Shown here piece after piece: positions 44,000 through 52,337 of a stretch of 64,000 nucleotides of DNA. The position numbers and the translations under genes were made by a program. The notes under the pieces were generated by a model. It did not search any database. It saw only the letters and a list, made by a program, of their open reading frames with translations, and was not told where the DNA came from. How positions within the stretch are numbered: position 1 is the stretch's first letter; every line of letters begins with the position of its first letter. The DNA comes from Rhizobiales bacterium PAR1. Lineage in GTDB: Bacteria; Pseudomonadota; Alphaproteobacteria; Rhizobiales; Beijerinckiaceae. The stretch lies in assembly GCA_002256205.1 (NCBI GenBank), contig NKIW01000002.1, forward strand, positions 372,001 to 436,000, read 5' to 3'.

Positions 44000-44902
44000 G
44001 TGATCACACGGCGCGGGTTCATGCGGGGACTGGTTGGCACGCTCGGATTGGGCGCGATCACCAGCGCATACGCCATGGCGTTCGAGCCGCTCTACCGCCT
44101 CAACACGACGCATTATGCCTTCACTCCGCCGCGCTGGCGTCCCGGCCACACGCTCAGGATCGTTGCGCTGGCGGATTTCCACTTCTGCCGCCCCTGGATG
44201 AACGAGGCGCGCGCGGCCGAAATCGTGGCCCGAGCGAATGCGCTAAAGCCCGATATCATCCTGCTGCTCGGCGATTTCATGGCCGGAATGGCCGTTTTCA
44301 AATCCGCCGACATCGCTCCCGCAATCTGGGCTGGAATTCTGGCAAGCCTCGAGGCTCCGCTTGGCATCCACGCCATCCTCGGCAATCACGATTGGTGGGA
44401 GGACGAAGGCGCCATGCGTCGGCAGGAGGGGCCGACGCTGGCTTCTACGGCGCTCGAAAAGGCCGGCATCCGCGTGTATGAAAACGACGCACTGCGCCTT
44501 GAGAAGAACGGGCACGCCTTCTGGCTGGCAGGCCTGGGAGATCAGCTCGCCTTTATCAATGAATGGCGAGCCGGAAAGGCAAAGACACGCGGTCGTGACG
44601 ATCTTGCCGGCATGTTTGCAAAAATCACAACGGACGAGCCGGTCATCCTCATGGCACATGAGCCTGATATTTTCCCACGCGTCCCGGATCGTGTGTCTCT
44701 GACTCTGAGCGGACATACCCACGGTGGACAGGTTCGCCTGTTCGGAATTTCGCCGATCGTTCCCTCGCGCTACGGTCAGCGCTATGCATACGGGCATGTA
44801 GTGGAAGAAAACCGCCATCTCGGCGCGCGGCTGCCGATCCGGATCGGCATCCCGCCCGAAGTGGTGGTGATCGATCTCGGAGGAGAAGCACCCGGTGCCT
44901 GA
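44000..44902 (+). CDS. Tat-exported metallophosphoesterase (YaeI-like)
   Basis: 300 residues. The N-terminus has a twin-arginine motif (TRRGFMRGLVG). Metal motifs: VALADFHFCRPW, LLLGDFMAGM, AILGNHDWWED, LMAHEPD and SGHTHGGQV, the calcineurin-like set in YaeI-type phosphoesterases. GTG 44000 follows GGAGG by 5 nt. It overlaps the next start by 8 nt, so it likely leads the ybgC-tol cluster or is co-transcribed with it. Substrate unknown, probably lipid-like. Confidence 0.88.
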   Translation: MITRRGFMRGLVGTLGLGAITSAYAMAFEPLYRLNTTHYAFTPPRWRPGHTLRIVALADFHFCRPWMNEARAAEIVARANALKPDIILLLGDFMAGMAVFKSADIAPAIWAGILASLEAPLGIHAILGNHDWWEDEGAMRRQEGPTLASTALEKAGIRVYENDALRLEKNGHAFWLAGLGDQLAFINEWRAGKAKTRGRDDLAGMFAKITTDEPVILMAHEPDIFPRVPDRVSLTLSGHTHGGQVRLFGISPIVPSRYGQRYAYGHVVEENRHLGARLPIRIGIPPEVVVIDLGGEAPGA

Positions 44903-45296
44903 GATACTCACGCTCCGCATCTACTACGAGGACACGGATTTTTCCGGCTTCGTTTATCACGCGCGTTACCTGCACTTCTTCGAGCGCGGGCGGACCGAAG
45001 CCTTACGCGCGCTGGGTATCGACCAACGGGCGTTGTTCGAGGCGGCTGACGGGCCGGAATCCTTCGTGGTACGCCGCATGTCCCTCGATTTTCGCACCCC
45101 TGCGCGAATGGATGATCTCGTGAATGTCGAAACCCGCGTTACGGAGATCTGCGGCGCATCCCTCGAGATGCACCAGCTCCTGATGCGAGAGAGCGAGCTT
45201 CTCGCCTCGGCGGATGTCACCATCGCTTTCCTCGCCAAGGGCCGCCCGAAGCGTCTGCCAAAAGCGATGCTGGAAAAACTTGCTGCATTGCGATAA
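44895..45296 (+). CDS. ybgC: Tol-Pal system acyl-CoA thioesterase YbgC
   Basis: 133 residues of the 4HBT hot-dog fold. Signature YEDTDFSGFVYHARYLHF, with the catalytic Asp in the DTDFSGFVYHARY loop. It begins at GTG 44895 inside the end of the phosphoesterase gene. In gammaproteobacteria ybgC heads the tol-pal operon; here it precedes tolQ by 193 nt, so tolQ may have its own promoter. It hydrolyses short-chain or long-chain acyl-CoA in relatives. Confidence 0.92.
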   Translation: MPEILTLRIYYEDTDFSGFVYHARYLHFFERGRTEALRALGIDQRALFEAADGPESFVVRRMSLDFRTPARMDDLVNVETRVTEICGASLEMHQLLMRESELLASADVTIAFLAKGRPKRLPKAMLEKLAALR

Positions 45297-45314
45297 GTCG
45301 CGCATCAACCTTGG

Positions 45315-45323
45315 GTTAACCAT
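45315..45323 (+). promoter_or_regulatory. CtrA-like half-site upstream of tolQ
   Basis: GTTAACCAT, the short CtrA-type motif, 167 nt before the tolQ ATG in the ybgC-tolQ gap. It suggests a cell-cycle promoter for tolQRAB. Inferred from sequence only. Confidence 0.3.
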
Positions 45324-45489
45324 AATAGTCAATTGATGGAATGGCTCGTGTTCGATCCTTCGGGGTCGGGCCGCTTCCGGCGTTTGCGCCTCAGTTTGGT
45401 CGCAAAACCGGATCAAGAGCCCTTTCAAAGGGGGTTGGCGCCAAGTCTTCTCAAAGAATTGCGCCCACCCCGATAAATCAGGACCTGAA

Positions 45490-46209
45490 ATGCCAACCGC
45501 AGAACCCGCCACCGATCTCTCGCTCATCACGCTGTTCCTGAATGCGCACTTCATTGTGAAGCTGGTGATGCTCGGCCTGCTGGGCGCTTCAATCTGGTCC
45601 TGGGCAATCATCATCAACAAGTCGCTGATGCTGCGGAAGATGAAGGCGCGGATGGACGAGTTCGAGGACACCTTCTGGTCCGGCCAGAGCCTCGACGAGC
45701 TATATCGCAGCCTGTTGCAGAAATCCTCGGACGGTTTTGCCGCCCTGTTCGTCTCGGCAATGGGCGAATGGCGCCGCACCTTCGAAGGCTCGGGCCGCGG
45801 CTTTGCGAGCCTTCAGACCCGCATCGACAAGGTGCTGGATGTCTCAATTTCGCGCGAGGTAGAGCGGCTGGAATCGAAGCTCCTTGTGCTGGCGACCATT
45901 GCCTCGGTCGGCCCCTATATCGGCCTTTTCGGCACGGTGTTCGGCATCATGACCACCTTCCGCTCGATTGCAGCGTCGAAGAACACTTCGCTGGCGGTCG
46001 TTGCACCGGGTATCGCGGAGGCCCTGTTCGCCACCGCGATTGCGCTTGTTGCCGCCATTCCGGCGAATATTTTCTACAACAAGTTCGTCAAAGACGTCTC
46101 GCGGACGCAGGGACGCCTCGAAAGCTTCGCGGATGAATTCTCCGCCATCCTCTCCCGTCAGATCGACGAGCGCGCCGGCCAACCCGCGCAGCCGCGCACC
46201 GGCACCTGA
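45490..46209 (+). CDS. tolQ: Tol-Pal system protein TolQ
   Basis: 239 residues. Three membrane helices: about 16-40 (FIVKLVMLGLLGASIWSWAI), 134-160 (ATIASVGPYIGLFGTVFGIM) and 175-197 (VAPGIAEALFATAIALVAAI). The GLFGTVxGIM signature of proton-channel subunits is intact. With TolR it uses the proton gradient to energise TolA at the division site. First gene of tolQRAB. Confidence 0.95.
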   Translation: MPTAEPATDLSLITLFLNAHFIVKLVMLGLLGASIWSWAIIINKSLMLRKMKARMDEFEDTFWSGQSLDELYRSLLQKSSDGFAALFVSAMGEWRRTFEGSGRGFASLQTRIDKVLDVSISREVERLESKLLVLATIASVGPYIGLFGTVFGIMTTFRSIAASKNTSLAVVAPGIAEALFATAIALVAAIPANIFYNKFVKDVSRTQGRLESFADEFSAILSRQIDERAGQPAQPRTGT

Positions 46210-46221
46210 GGAGCAACCGCG

Positions 46222-46668
46222 ATGGCCATGGCAATGAATGGTGGCGGTGGAGGCGGCGGCAAACGCAGGCGCTCCAAACGCGCCGCCCCGATGGCGGATC
46301 TCAACATGATCCCCTTTATCGACGTGATGCTGGTTCTGCTGGTGATCTTCATGGTCGCAGCCCCGCTGCTGACCACCGGCGTGCCGGTTGACCTGCCGAA
46401 GACCGGCGCAAGCCAACTCAACATCGAGCAGAAGCCGCTCGCCGTCACCATCGACGAGAAGGGCCGGATTTTCCTTCAGGAGAAGGAAACCCGGCTCGAC
46501 ACGCTGGCTGCAGAACTCAAGGCCGTCGCGAAGGACGGGTTCGATGAGCGCATCTATGTGCGCGGCGCGACACGCGTCGAATACGGCAAGGTGGCCGAAG
46601 TTCTTGCGGTCCTGAAGACCGCCGGTTTCAACAAGACGGCGCTCATCAACGCGCCGCAAGGGCAATAG
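46222..46668 (+). CDS. tolR: Tol-Pal system protein TolR (ExbD family)
   Basis: 148 residues. A Gly-rich then basic cytoplasmic start (GGGGGGGKRRRSKR), one membrane helix (about 30-52) with the proton-carrying D34 in MIPFIDVMLVLL, then a periplasmic domain ending NKTALINAP. The family uses this Asp in the TolQ pore. It follows tolQ by 12 nt. Confidence 0.94.
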   Translation: MAMAMNGGGGGGGKRRRSKRAAPMADLNMIPFIDVMLVLLVIFMVAAPLLTTGVPVDLPKTGASQLNIEQKPLAVTIDEKGRIFLQEKETRLDTLAAELKAVAKDGFDERIYVRGATRVEYGKVAEVLAVLKTAGFNKTALINAPQGQ

Positions 46669-46682
46669 GGGGCGCGGCCGCA

Positions 46683-47957
46683 GTGGCACTCGACCTTTCC
46701 GACACCCTGAAGCGCTTTTTTGACTGGCGACAGCCGGGCGGAGCCCTGTCGGCCGGGGGGCATGTGATGCTCCTCGTCGCAGGCCTCTACACGATGTCGT
46801 CTGCCAAGCCCTTCACGCCGGCACAGGAATCGGTCGCGGTCGATGTCGTGTCCGAAAAGGACTTCGCCGAGATGATGAAGGGCGACAAGACCTCGAAGGT
46901 TGTCGCCAAGGCGCCGGAGCGCCGCGTCGAGAAGGTCGATCCGGTCATCAAGGACAATGATCCGGGCGCGGAAAAGAAGGACGTCGCCTCGGCGGAAGCC
47001 CCCAAGGCTCCTCCGCCCGTCGCGAAAACAGTCGAGCCCAAACCCGAGCCGCCCAAACCGCCGGTCGAGCAGAAGGTCGCGGTCGTCACCCCGCCAGCTC
47101 GCCCGCCGGAATTGCGCGTAGCACCGCCTGTTCCCGCCCCACCTGCCAAGGCGGAGGAAGAGGATGACGAGGTCGACGAAAAGGCCGAGTTGCTGCGCAA
47201 GAAGAAACTTGAGGACAAGAAAAAGGCCGACGATGCCGCCAAGGCAGCGGCGGACGAGAAGCGCAAACTCGATGAAAAGCTCAAAGCAGAAGCCGAGGTG
47301 CAGAAACGCGCCGAGGACAAGCAGCGCGAGGCGGATCGTCAGGCCAAGGCCGCTGAAGACAAGAAAAAGCTCGACGAGAAGCTGAAAGCCGAGGCGGAAG
47401 CGGAAAAGCGCGCCGAAGAAAAGGCGAAAGCGGACGAGAAAAAGAAGGCTGACGCCGAGAAGAAGGCCAAGGAAGACAAGGCAAAGAAGGAGCAGGCAGC
47501 CCGCGAAGCCGCAGAGGCTGAAAAGCTCAATAACGCCATTCGTCAGCGTCTCCTGGCTTCGAAGGAAGCGCCGTCCTCCAGCGGTTCGACCGGCGCTGCG
47601 CTCTCGAACCGTTCAACTGCAGGCACCACGGAGGCGACGGGCAAGAAGCTCTCGCCGTCGGATCGCTCACAGCTCATCGGCATTCTCACGGAGCAGATGA
47701 ACCGCTGCATCTCCTATTCCGGCAGCGCGCCCAAAACCGGCCCGCAGCTCACCTTCACCATGACGAAGGAAGGCGCCATCGCCGGTGGCGTGCAGCTCGC
47801 CAACCGTTCGGGTGAAGCCAATTTTACCGCGTTTTCGGAAGCCGCGATGCGCGCGCTCCGCAACTGCCAGCCCTACCGCATTCCAGCGCGCTTTCTCGAC
47901 AGCTATGACGACTGGAAAAACGTCCGGCTGAACATCGATACGTCTGACATGCAATGA
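46683..47957 (+). CDS. tolA: Tol-Pal system protein TolA
   Basis: 424 residues beginning at GTG 46683. A membrane segment near 22-40 (GALSAGGHVMLLVAGLY), a Pro-rich region (about 95-150), a long Lys/Glu/Ala coiled coil (about 155-290) with an internally repeated KLDEKLKAEAE unit, and a C-terminal TolA domain (about 320-424: LIGILTEQMNRCISYSG, ANFTAFSEAAMRALRNCQPY). It spans the periplasm to Pal and TolB. Low-complexity repeats could slip in sequencing; length agrees with the family. Confidence 0.92.
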   Translation: MALDLSDTLKRFFDWRQPGGALSAGGHVMLLVAGLYTMSSAKPFTPAQESVAVDVVSEKDFAEMMKGDKTSKVVAKAPERRVEKVDPVIKDNDPGAEKKDVASAEAPKAPPPVAKTVEPKPEPPKPPVEQKVAVVTPPARPPELRVAPPVPAPPAKAEEEDDEVDEKAELLRKKKLEDKKKADDAAKAAADEKRKLDEKLKAEAEVQKRAEDKQREADRQAKAAEDKKKLDEKLKAEAEAEKRAEEKAKADEKKKADAEKKAKEDKAKKEQAAREAAEAEKLNNAIRQRLLASKEAPSSSGSTGAALSNRSTAGTTEATGKKLSPSDRSQLIGILTEQMNRCISYSGSAPKTGPQLTFTMTKEGAIAGGVQLANRSGEANFTAFSEAAMRALRNCQPYRIPARFLDSYDDWKNVRLNIDTSDMQ

Positions 47958-48006
47958 ACCAGCTTTTCTGGACCCTCTTCTCGTTTGAAGTCATGAGCGC
48001 CACACC

Positions 48007-49356
48007 ATGAACCGCCCGTTTGAGCTTTTCCGCCCTGTGCTTTTCGCCCTCGGTCTTGCCGCTGCGCTGATCGCGCCGCTCCTGATCCATGGTCAGGTGC
48101 ACGCGCAGGCGACGGGGTGCCGCGCGGGCGAGCTCTGCATCGATCTCAACCCACGCAACTTCAAGCCGATGCCGATCGCGATTGTCGATTTCACCGGCGA
48201 CGGGCAGGCACCGCAGATTAGCCAGATCATCTCCTCGAACCTCAAGCGCTCCGGCGTTTTCGAGCCGCTAGATCCCGCGCGCTTCCCCGAGCGCAGCCTT
48301 GGCTTCGATGCCGTGCCGAATTTCGCCGCCTGGTCGGCGATTGGCGCGCAGGCGATTGTGACCGGCCGCGTTGTGCGCGATGGCGCGCGCATGGCGGTCG
48401 AATATCGTCTCTGGGATGCCACCACCGGCAAGCAGGTCGTTGGCCAGAAGCATGCGATTGACCCGGCAAGCTGGCGCCGCCTCGGGCACCTGGCTTCCGA
48501 TGCCGTCTATGAGCGCATGACAGGCGAGACCGGCTTTTTCGATACCCGCGTCGTCTTCGTCGACGAAAGCGGCCCGAAGGAAAAGCGCAAGAAGCGCCTC
48601 GCGATCATGGATCAGGATGGCGCCAATTTCCGCGCGATTTCGTCGGGCAGCGAAATGCTGCTCACCCCGCGCTTCTCACCGCGTGGCGACCGCGTTACCT
48701 TCATGGCGCTGGAAGACGCGGGACGCGCCAATGTGCAGGTGCTCGAACTGGGCTCGGGCCGTCGTTCAGTCGTCGGCAATGGCAACACGACCGCTTTTGC
48801 GCCGCGTTTCTCGCCGAACGGTTCGCAGGTGGTCATGAGTGTCGAGACCAACGGCAACACCAACCTCGCGCTGGCGGATGTCGGCTCGGGTTCGGTCCGC
48901 GCGCTGACAAATGGCAGCGCGATTGATACCTCGCCGTCCTATTCGCCGGATGGCTCGCAGATCGTCTTCGAGAGTGATCGCGGCGGCGGGCAGCAGATCT
49001 ACGTCATGGGCGCGGATGGCTCGGGCGCACGGCGCATCTCCTTCGGCGAGGGGCGCTATTCGACGCCGGTCTGGTCGCCGAAGGGCGACTACATTGCCTT
49101 CACCCGCCAGAAGGGCAACACCTTCGCCATCGGCATCATGAAGCCTGATGGGTCGGGCGAGCGCATCCTCACCGAGGGCTACCACAACGAAGGCCCGAGC
49201 TGGGCGCCGAACGGGCGTTATGTGATGTTCTTCCGCGACTCCGGTGCCGGCCCGAAGATCTACATGGTGGATGTGAACGGCCGCGTCGACGTACCGATCC
49301 CGACCCCCTCTTTTGCCTCTGACCCGGCGTGGTCGCCGCTTCTGTCGGCGAAGTAA
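48007..49356 (+). CDS. tolB: Tol-Pal system protein TolB
   Basis: 449 residues. Signal peptide to about residue 36 (ending VHAQA), an N-terminal domain with PMPIAIVDFTGDG, then a six-bladed beta-propeller of PD40 repeats (LTPRFSPRGDRVTFMA, FAPRFSPNGSQVVMSV, SPSYSPDGSQIVFESD, TPVWSPKGDYIAFTR). It shuttles between TolA and Pal in the periplasm. It is 49 nt after tolA. queC follows at 6 nt. Confidence 0.96.
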   Translation: MNRPFELFRPVLFALGLAAALIAPLLIHGQVHAQATGCRAGELCIDLNPRNFKPMPIAIVDFTGDGQAPQISQIISSNLKRSGVFEPLDPARFPERSLGFDAVPNFAAWSAIGAQAIVTGRVVRDGARMAVEYRLWDATTGKQVVGQKHAIDPASWRRLGHLASDAVYERMTGETGFFDTRVVFVDESGPKEKRKKRLAIMDQDGANFRAISSGSEMLLTPRFSPRGDRVTFMALEDAGRANVQVLELGSGRRSVVGNGNTTAFAPRFSPNGSQVVMSVETNGNTNLALADVGSGSVRALTNGSAIDTSPSYSPDGSQIVFESDRGGGQQIYVMGADGSGARRISFGEGRYSTPVWSPKGDYIAFTRQKGNTFAIGIMKPDGSGERILTEGYHNEGPSWAPNGRYVMFFRDSGAGPKIYMVDVNGRVDVPIPTPSFASDPAWSPLLSAK

Positions 49357-49362
49357 ACTCTC

Positions 49363-50070
49363 ATGAATATGGATGCGGCGCTCGTTCTGTTCTCGGGTGG
49401 GCAGGATTCAGCAACCTGCCTCGCCTGGGCGCTGAAGCATTACAGCCACGTCGAGACACTCGGTTTCGATTATGGCCAGCGCCACGCCATCGAACTGGAT
49501 TGCCGCGCCAAACTGCGCGGCGGCATGGCTGCGCTCAACGCCGACTGGAAGGCCCGCCTCGGGCAGGATCATACGCTGGCGCTCGCGGCCCTCGGCGAGG
49601 TCTCGCAAACTGCACTCACCCGCGAGACCGAAATCGCGATGGGCGAGGAAGGTCTGCCGAACACCTTCGTGCCGGGCCGGAACCTCATATTCCTGACCTT
49701 CGCGGCGGCTCTCGCCTATCGACGCGGCATCAAGCACATCGTCACCGGTGTCTGCGAGACGGATTTCTCCGGCTATCCCGATTGCCGCGACGATACGATC
49801 AAAGCGTTGCAGGTCGCGCTCAACCTCGGGATGGAGCGGCGCTTCGTGCTCCACACCCCGCTGATGTGGATCGACAAGGCAACGACCTGGGCGCTGGCGG
49901 AAGAATTGGGCGGCACCGGGCTCGTCGATCTCATCTCCGAGGAAAGCCACAGCTGCTACCTCGGCACCCGTGACAAACGGCACGATTGGGGTTACGGCTG
50001 CGGGCAATGTCCGGCATGTGATCTGCGCGCGAAAGGTTTCGCCCGCTATCTCCAGACGAGGCAGCGTTGA
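49363..50070 (+). CDS. queC: 7-cyano-7-deazaguanine synthase
   Basis: 235 residues. Makes preQ0 from CDG, ammonia and ATP in queuosine synthesis. PP-loop motif [17 protein letters not shown]; zinc cysteines in the C-terminal part ([19 protein letters not shown]). It starts 6 nt after tolB and is followed by a VUT-family transporter, forming a queuosine pair inside the tol-pal locus. An ATG six bases later is an alternative start. Confidence 0.94.
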   Translation: MNMDAALVLFSGGQDSATCLAWALKHYSHVETLGFDYGQRHAIELDCRAKLRGGMAALNADWKARLGQDHTLALAALGEVSQTALTRETEIAMGEEGLPNTFVPGRNLIFLTFAAALAYRRGIKHIVTGVCETDFSGYPDCRDDTIKALQVALNLGMERRFVLHTPLMWIDKATTWALAEELGGTGLVDLISEESHSCYLGTRDKRHDWGYGCGQCPACDLRAKGFARYLQTRQR

Positions 50071-50121
50071 AACAGGGTGGCTGATCCCTAAAAGCCCTAT
50101 CTGGGCCAAAGCGAGATTTTC

Positions 50122-50688
50122 ATGAACACAATCGATTCCATGCGCCGCCGCGAGGGCTTTGCCTTTCTCGCGGCTTTTGCGGCTTGCGTGCCGGCAGCCA
50201 ATTGGCTGATCCAGAACATCGGCACCTTTTGCGTCCCGAATGGACCCTGCCTGATCCCGGTCGGACCGGGGCTGACCGCGCCAAGCGGTGTGCTGCTCGT
50301 CGGCATCGCGCTGGTCCTGCGCGATCTCGTCCAGCGTCGCCTCGGCGTCTGGCCAGCCGTTGGCGCTATCGCGGTCGGCGGCTTGCTCTCCGCGATTTTT
50401 GCACCGCATGCGCTGGTGATTGCCTCGGTCGCGGCATTCCTCCTCTCCGAATTCGCGGATATGGCGGTGTTTACACCACTTCAGAAGCGCGGGTTGGTGC
50501 GCGCCGCCGTCGCGAGCAGCCTTGCCGGGCTTGTGGTCGACAGTATTGTCTTCCTCTGGCTCGCGTTCGGAGATCTCCAGTTTCTCGCCGGGCAGGTTGT
50601 CGGCAAGGCGCTGATGGTGCTGCTGGCGATCCCGGCACTCGCGTGGTTACGCAAACGCGATGCCCGGCTCGGGCTCCTGCCCGCCTGA
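50122..50688 (+). CDS. VUT (YhhQ-like) family membrane transporter, probable queuosine precursor carrier
   Basis: 188 residues with five to six hydrophobic segments. Features: CVPAANWLIQN, VGPGLTAPSGVLLVGIALVL, LRDLVQRRLG and LLSEFADMAVFTPLQKRG. The VUT/YhhQ family moves preQ0 or preQ1 into cells, and the neighbouring queC makes preQ0, so the match supports this role. The pattern CxxxN...P(S/A)G...RD is shared with relatives. Substrate is inferred. Confidence 0.82.
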   Translation: MNTIDSMRRREGFAFLAAFAACVPAANWLIQNIGTFCVPNGPCLIPVGPGLTAPSGVLLVGIALVLRDLVQRRLGVWPAVGAIAVGGLLSAIFAPHALVIASVAAFLLSEFADMAVFTPLQKRGLVRAAVASSLAGLVVDSIVFLWLAFGDLQFLAGQVVGKALMVLLAIPALAWLRKRDARLGLLPA

Positions 50689-50831
50689 ACTTCTCGAAAA
50701 AGCAACGATTTGTTCACCATCCGCCGCAAAGTCGCCATGCCTTTGCGGTTGAACGACGTTGAAACATGCTTGACGAAGGCTTTCGTTAATCCAGCGGACT
50801 TTAAGCATTTATCAAGGGGCGCATTCATCCG

Positions 50832-50852
50832 CACCGGCTTTTCAGGCCGGTG
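50832..50852. repeat. 7-bp hairpin in the pal leader
   Basis: CACCGGC (50832-50838) and GCCGGTG (50846-50852) are perfect complements around TTTTCAG. It lies 34 nt before the pal ATG, just before AAGGAG. It could be a weak attenuator or an RNA-stability element. Confidence 0.35.
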
Positions 50853-50885
50853 TTCATGTCGTTAGCCCGATGAAGGAGTAATGGG

Positions 50886-51389
50886 ATGGTTCCCGGATTT
50901 TCGCTCGCGCGAGGCTCGCGCTTCGCTGCTGCCTTTCTCGCCGCCGGTCTTTTGGCCGCCTGTTCGACCAAACCGGACGCCGATGCGGATGGCCAGCTCG
51001 GTGCAGGTGGGGCCAATACGCCCGGCTCGATCCAGGATTTCGTCGTCAATGTTGGCGACCGGGTGTTCTTTGATTCCGATTCCTCGGAAATCAACGGCTC
51101 GGGCCAGTCGACGCTCGACAAGCAGGCCCAGTGGCTGAACCGTTACCCGCGCTATTCCTTCGTGATCGAGGGACACGCCGATGAGCGCGGCACGCGCGAG
51201 TACAACTTCGCACTCGGTGCCCGCCGTGCGGAATCGGCCAAGAACTATCTCATCGCACGCGGTGTCGGCGGCAATCGTATTCGTACGACCTCGTTCGGCA
51301 AGGAACGTCCGGTTGCGGTTTGCAATGACATTTCCTGCTGGTCGCAGAACCGCCGCGCGGTTACGGTCTTGGGCGGTGCGGGAGGCTAA
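50886..51389 (+). CDS. pal: Peptidoglycan-associated lipoprotein Pal
   Basis: 167 residues. Lipoprotein signal with lipobox LAAC (C26). After a flexible linker the OmpA-like domain (about 60-165) has VFFDSDSSEINGSG, GHADERGTREYNFALGARR and ENRRAVTVLGG-type ending. It ties the outer membrane to peptidoglycan and to TolB/TolA. AAGGAG precedes ATG 50886. It is separated from tolB by queC and the VUT gene. Confidence 0.95.
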   Translation: MVPGFSLARGSRFAAAFLAAGLLAACSTKPDADADGQLGAGGANTPGSIQDFVVNVGDRVFFDSDSSEINGSGQSTLDKQAQWLNRYPRYSFVIEGHADERGTREYNFALGARRAESAKNYLIARGVGGNRIRTTSFGKERPVAVCNDISCWSQNRRAVTVLGGAGG

Positions 51390-51434
51390 CGCTTCCGACC
51401 TTTTCTTAACATCTAGGGTTCTCAGGTGGTTGGA

Positions 51435-52337
51435 ATGATCCGCGTTTTGGGCGCCTCCCGCTTCGCTATCGCTCTTCTTCTGGGAACCTTTTGGCTCGCG
51501 CCGGTGGCGCGGGCGCAGGACGCCGCAGACCTCCTGCTGCGGCTTGACCGGCTCGAGGCGGAAAATCGCCGCCTCACCGGGCAGGTCGATGAACTCCGCT
51601 TCCAGCTCCGGAAAGTGGAGGACCAGAACCGCCGCTTCCAGACCGACACCGATACGCGCTTCCGCGACCTCGAAGGCACGCGCGGGGTGATCCGCACATC
51701 GCCCAACGCACCCGTTGCGCCGCCCGCACCGCAGAAGCGCTCGGATGCCTTTGATCCGGCGAGCGCACCGCCCGCAGCACCGGGCACACCGCGCCAACTT
51801 GGATCTTCCGGCGTGGCAACACCGCCGGGTGCCCCGCTTCCGGTCGGCGGATTGCCGCCCGGCGGCCAGCCCATCCAATCCGGTGATATCGGCGCGCCGA
51901 TTGACGTCACGGGTCGTCGCCCGCCCGCGCCCGCGCCGGACGCATTGCAGCGCGGCGATGCCAAATCCGATTTCGATTTCGCCAAAGCGTTGATCGATCG
52001 GGGCGACTACGAGCAAGCTGAAGGCGCCTTTCGTGACTATCTGCGCAGCTATGCAAAGGACAAGCGCGTACCGGAGGCAACCTTCTGGCTTGGCGAGAGC
52101 TATCTCCGCCGCACGCGCTATCGGGAAGCCGCCGAGCATTTCCTGACCGTAACCAGCAAATATTCCGGCGCCTCGCGCGCACCTGAGGCCATGCTTAAAC
52201 TCGGAATTTCGCTGCGCGGCCTGAGTGCCACAGCAGAGGCCTGCGCGACCTTCTCACAGGTCGGCAAGAAATATCCGAACGCCTCTCCGGCCATCAAACA
52301 GGCCGTCGATCGCGAAAAGGCGCGCGCCCAGTGCTGA
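51435..52337 (+). CDS. cpoB: Cell division coordinator CpoB (YbgF)
   Basis: 300 residues. Signal peptide ending VARAQD (about 26), N-terminal coiled coil (about 30-72, LLLRLDRLEAENRRLTGQVD), a long Pro/Ala-rich linker (about 80-165), then a TPR domain (about 175-300: DFAKALIDRGDYEQAEGAFR, ATFWLGESYLRRTRYREAAE). CpoB links Tol-Pal with peptidoglycan synthesis at constriction. Start at ATG 51435; GTG 51426 is an alternative. It ends overlapping tilS. Confidence 0.92.
   Translation: MIRVLGASRFAIALLLGTFWLAPVARAQDAADLLLRLDRLEAENRRLTGQVDELRFQLRKVEDQNRRFQTDTDTRFRDLEGTRGVIRTSPNAPVAPPAPQKRSDAFDPASAPPAAPGTPRQLGSSGVATPPGAPLPVGGLPPGGQPIQSGDIGAPIDVTGRRPPAPAPDALQRGDAKSDFDFAKALIDRGDYEQAEGAFRDYLRSYAKDKRVPEATFWLGESYLRRTRYREAAEHFLTVTSKYSGASRAPEAMLKLGISLRGLSATAEACATFSQVGKKYPNASPAIKQAVDREKARAQC

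Noticed and set aside
50071-50121. Possible preQ1 riboswitch before the VUT transporter gene
   Set aside because: The 51-nt gap lacks the preQ1-I pseudoknot pattern I would expect; nothing supports it.
50789-50815. TTAA pair upstream of pal as a CtrA box
   Set aside because: The spacer between the two TTAA elements is 12 bases, not seven, so it does not fit the consensus.
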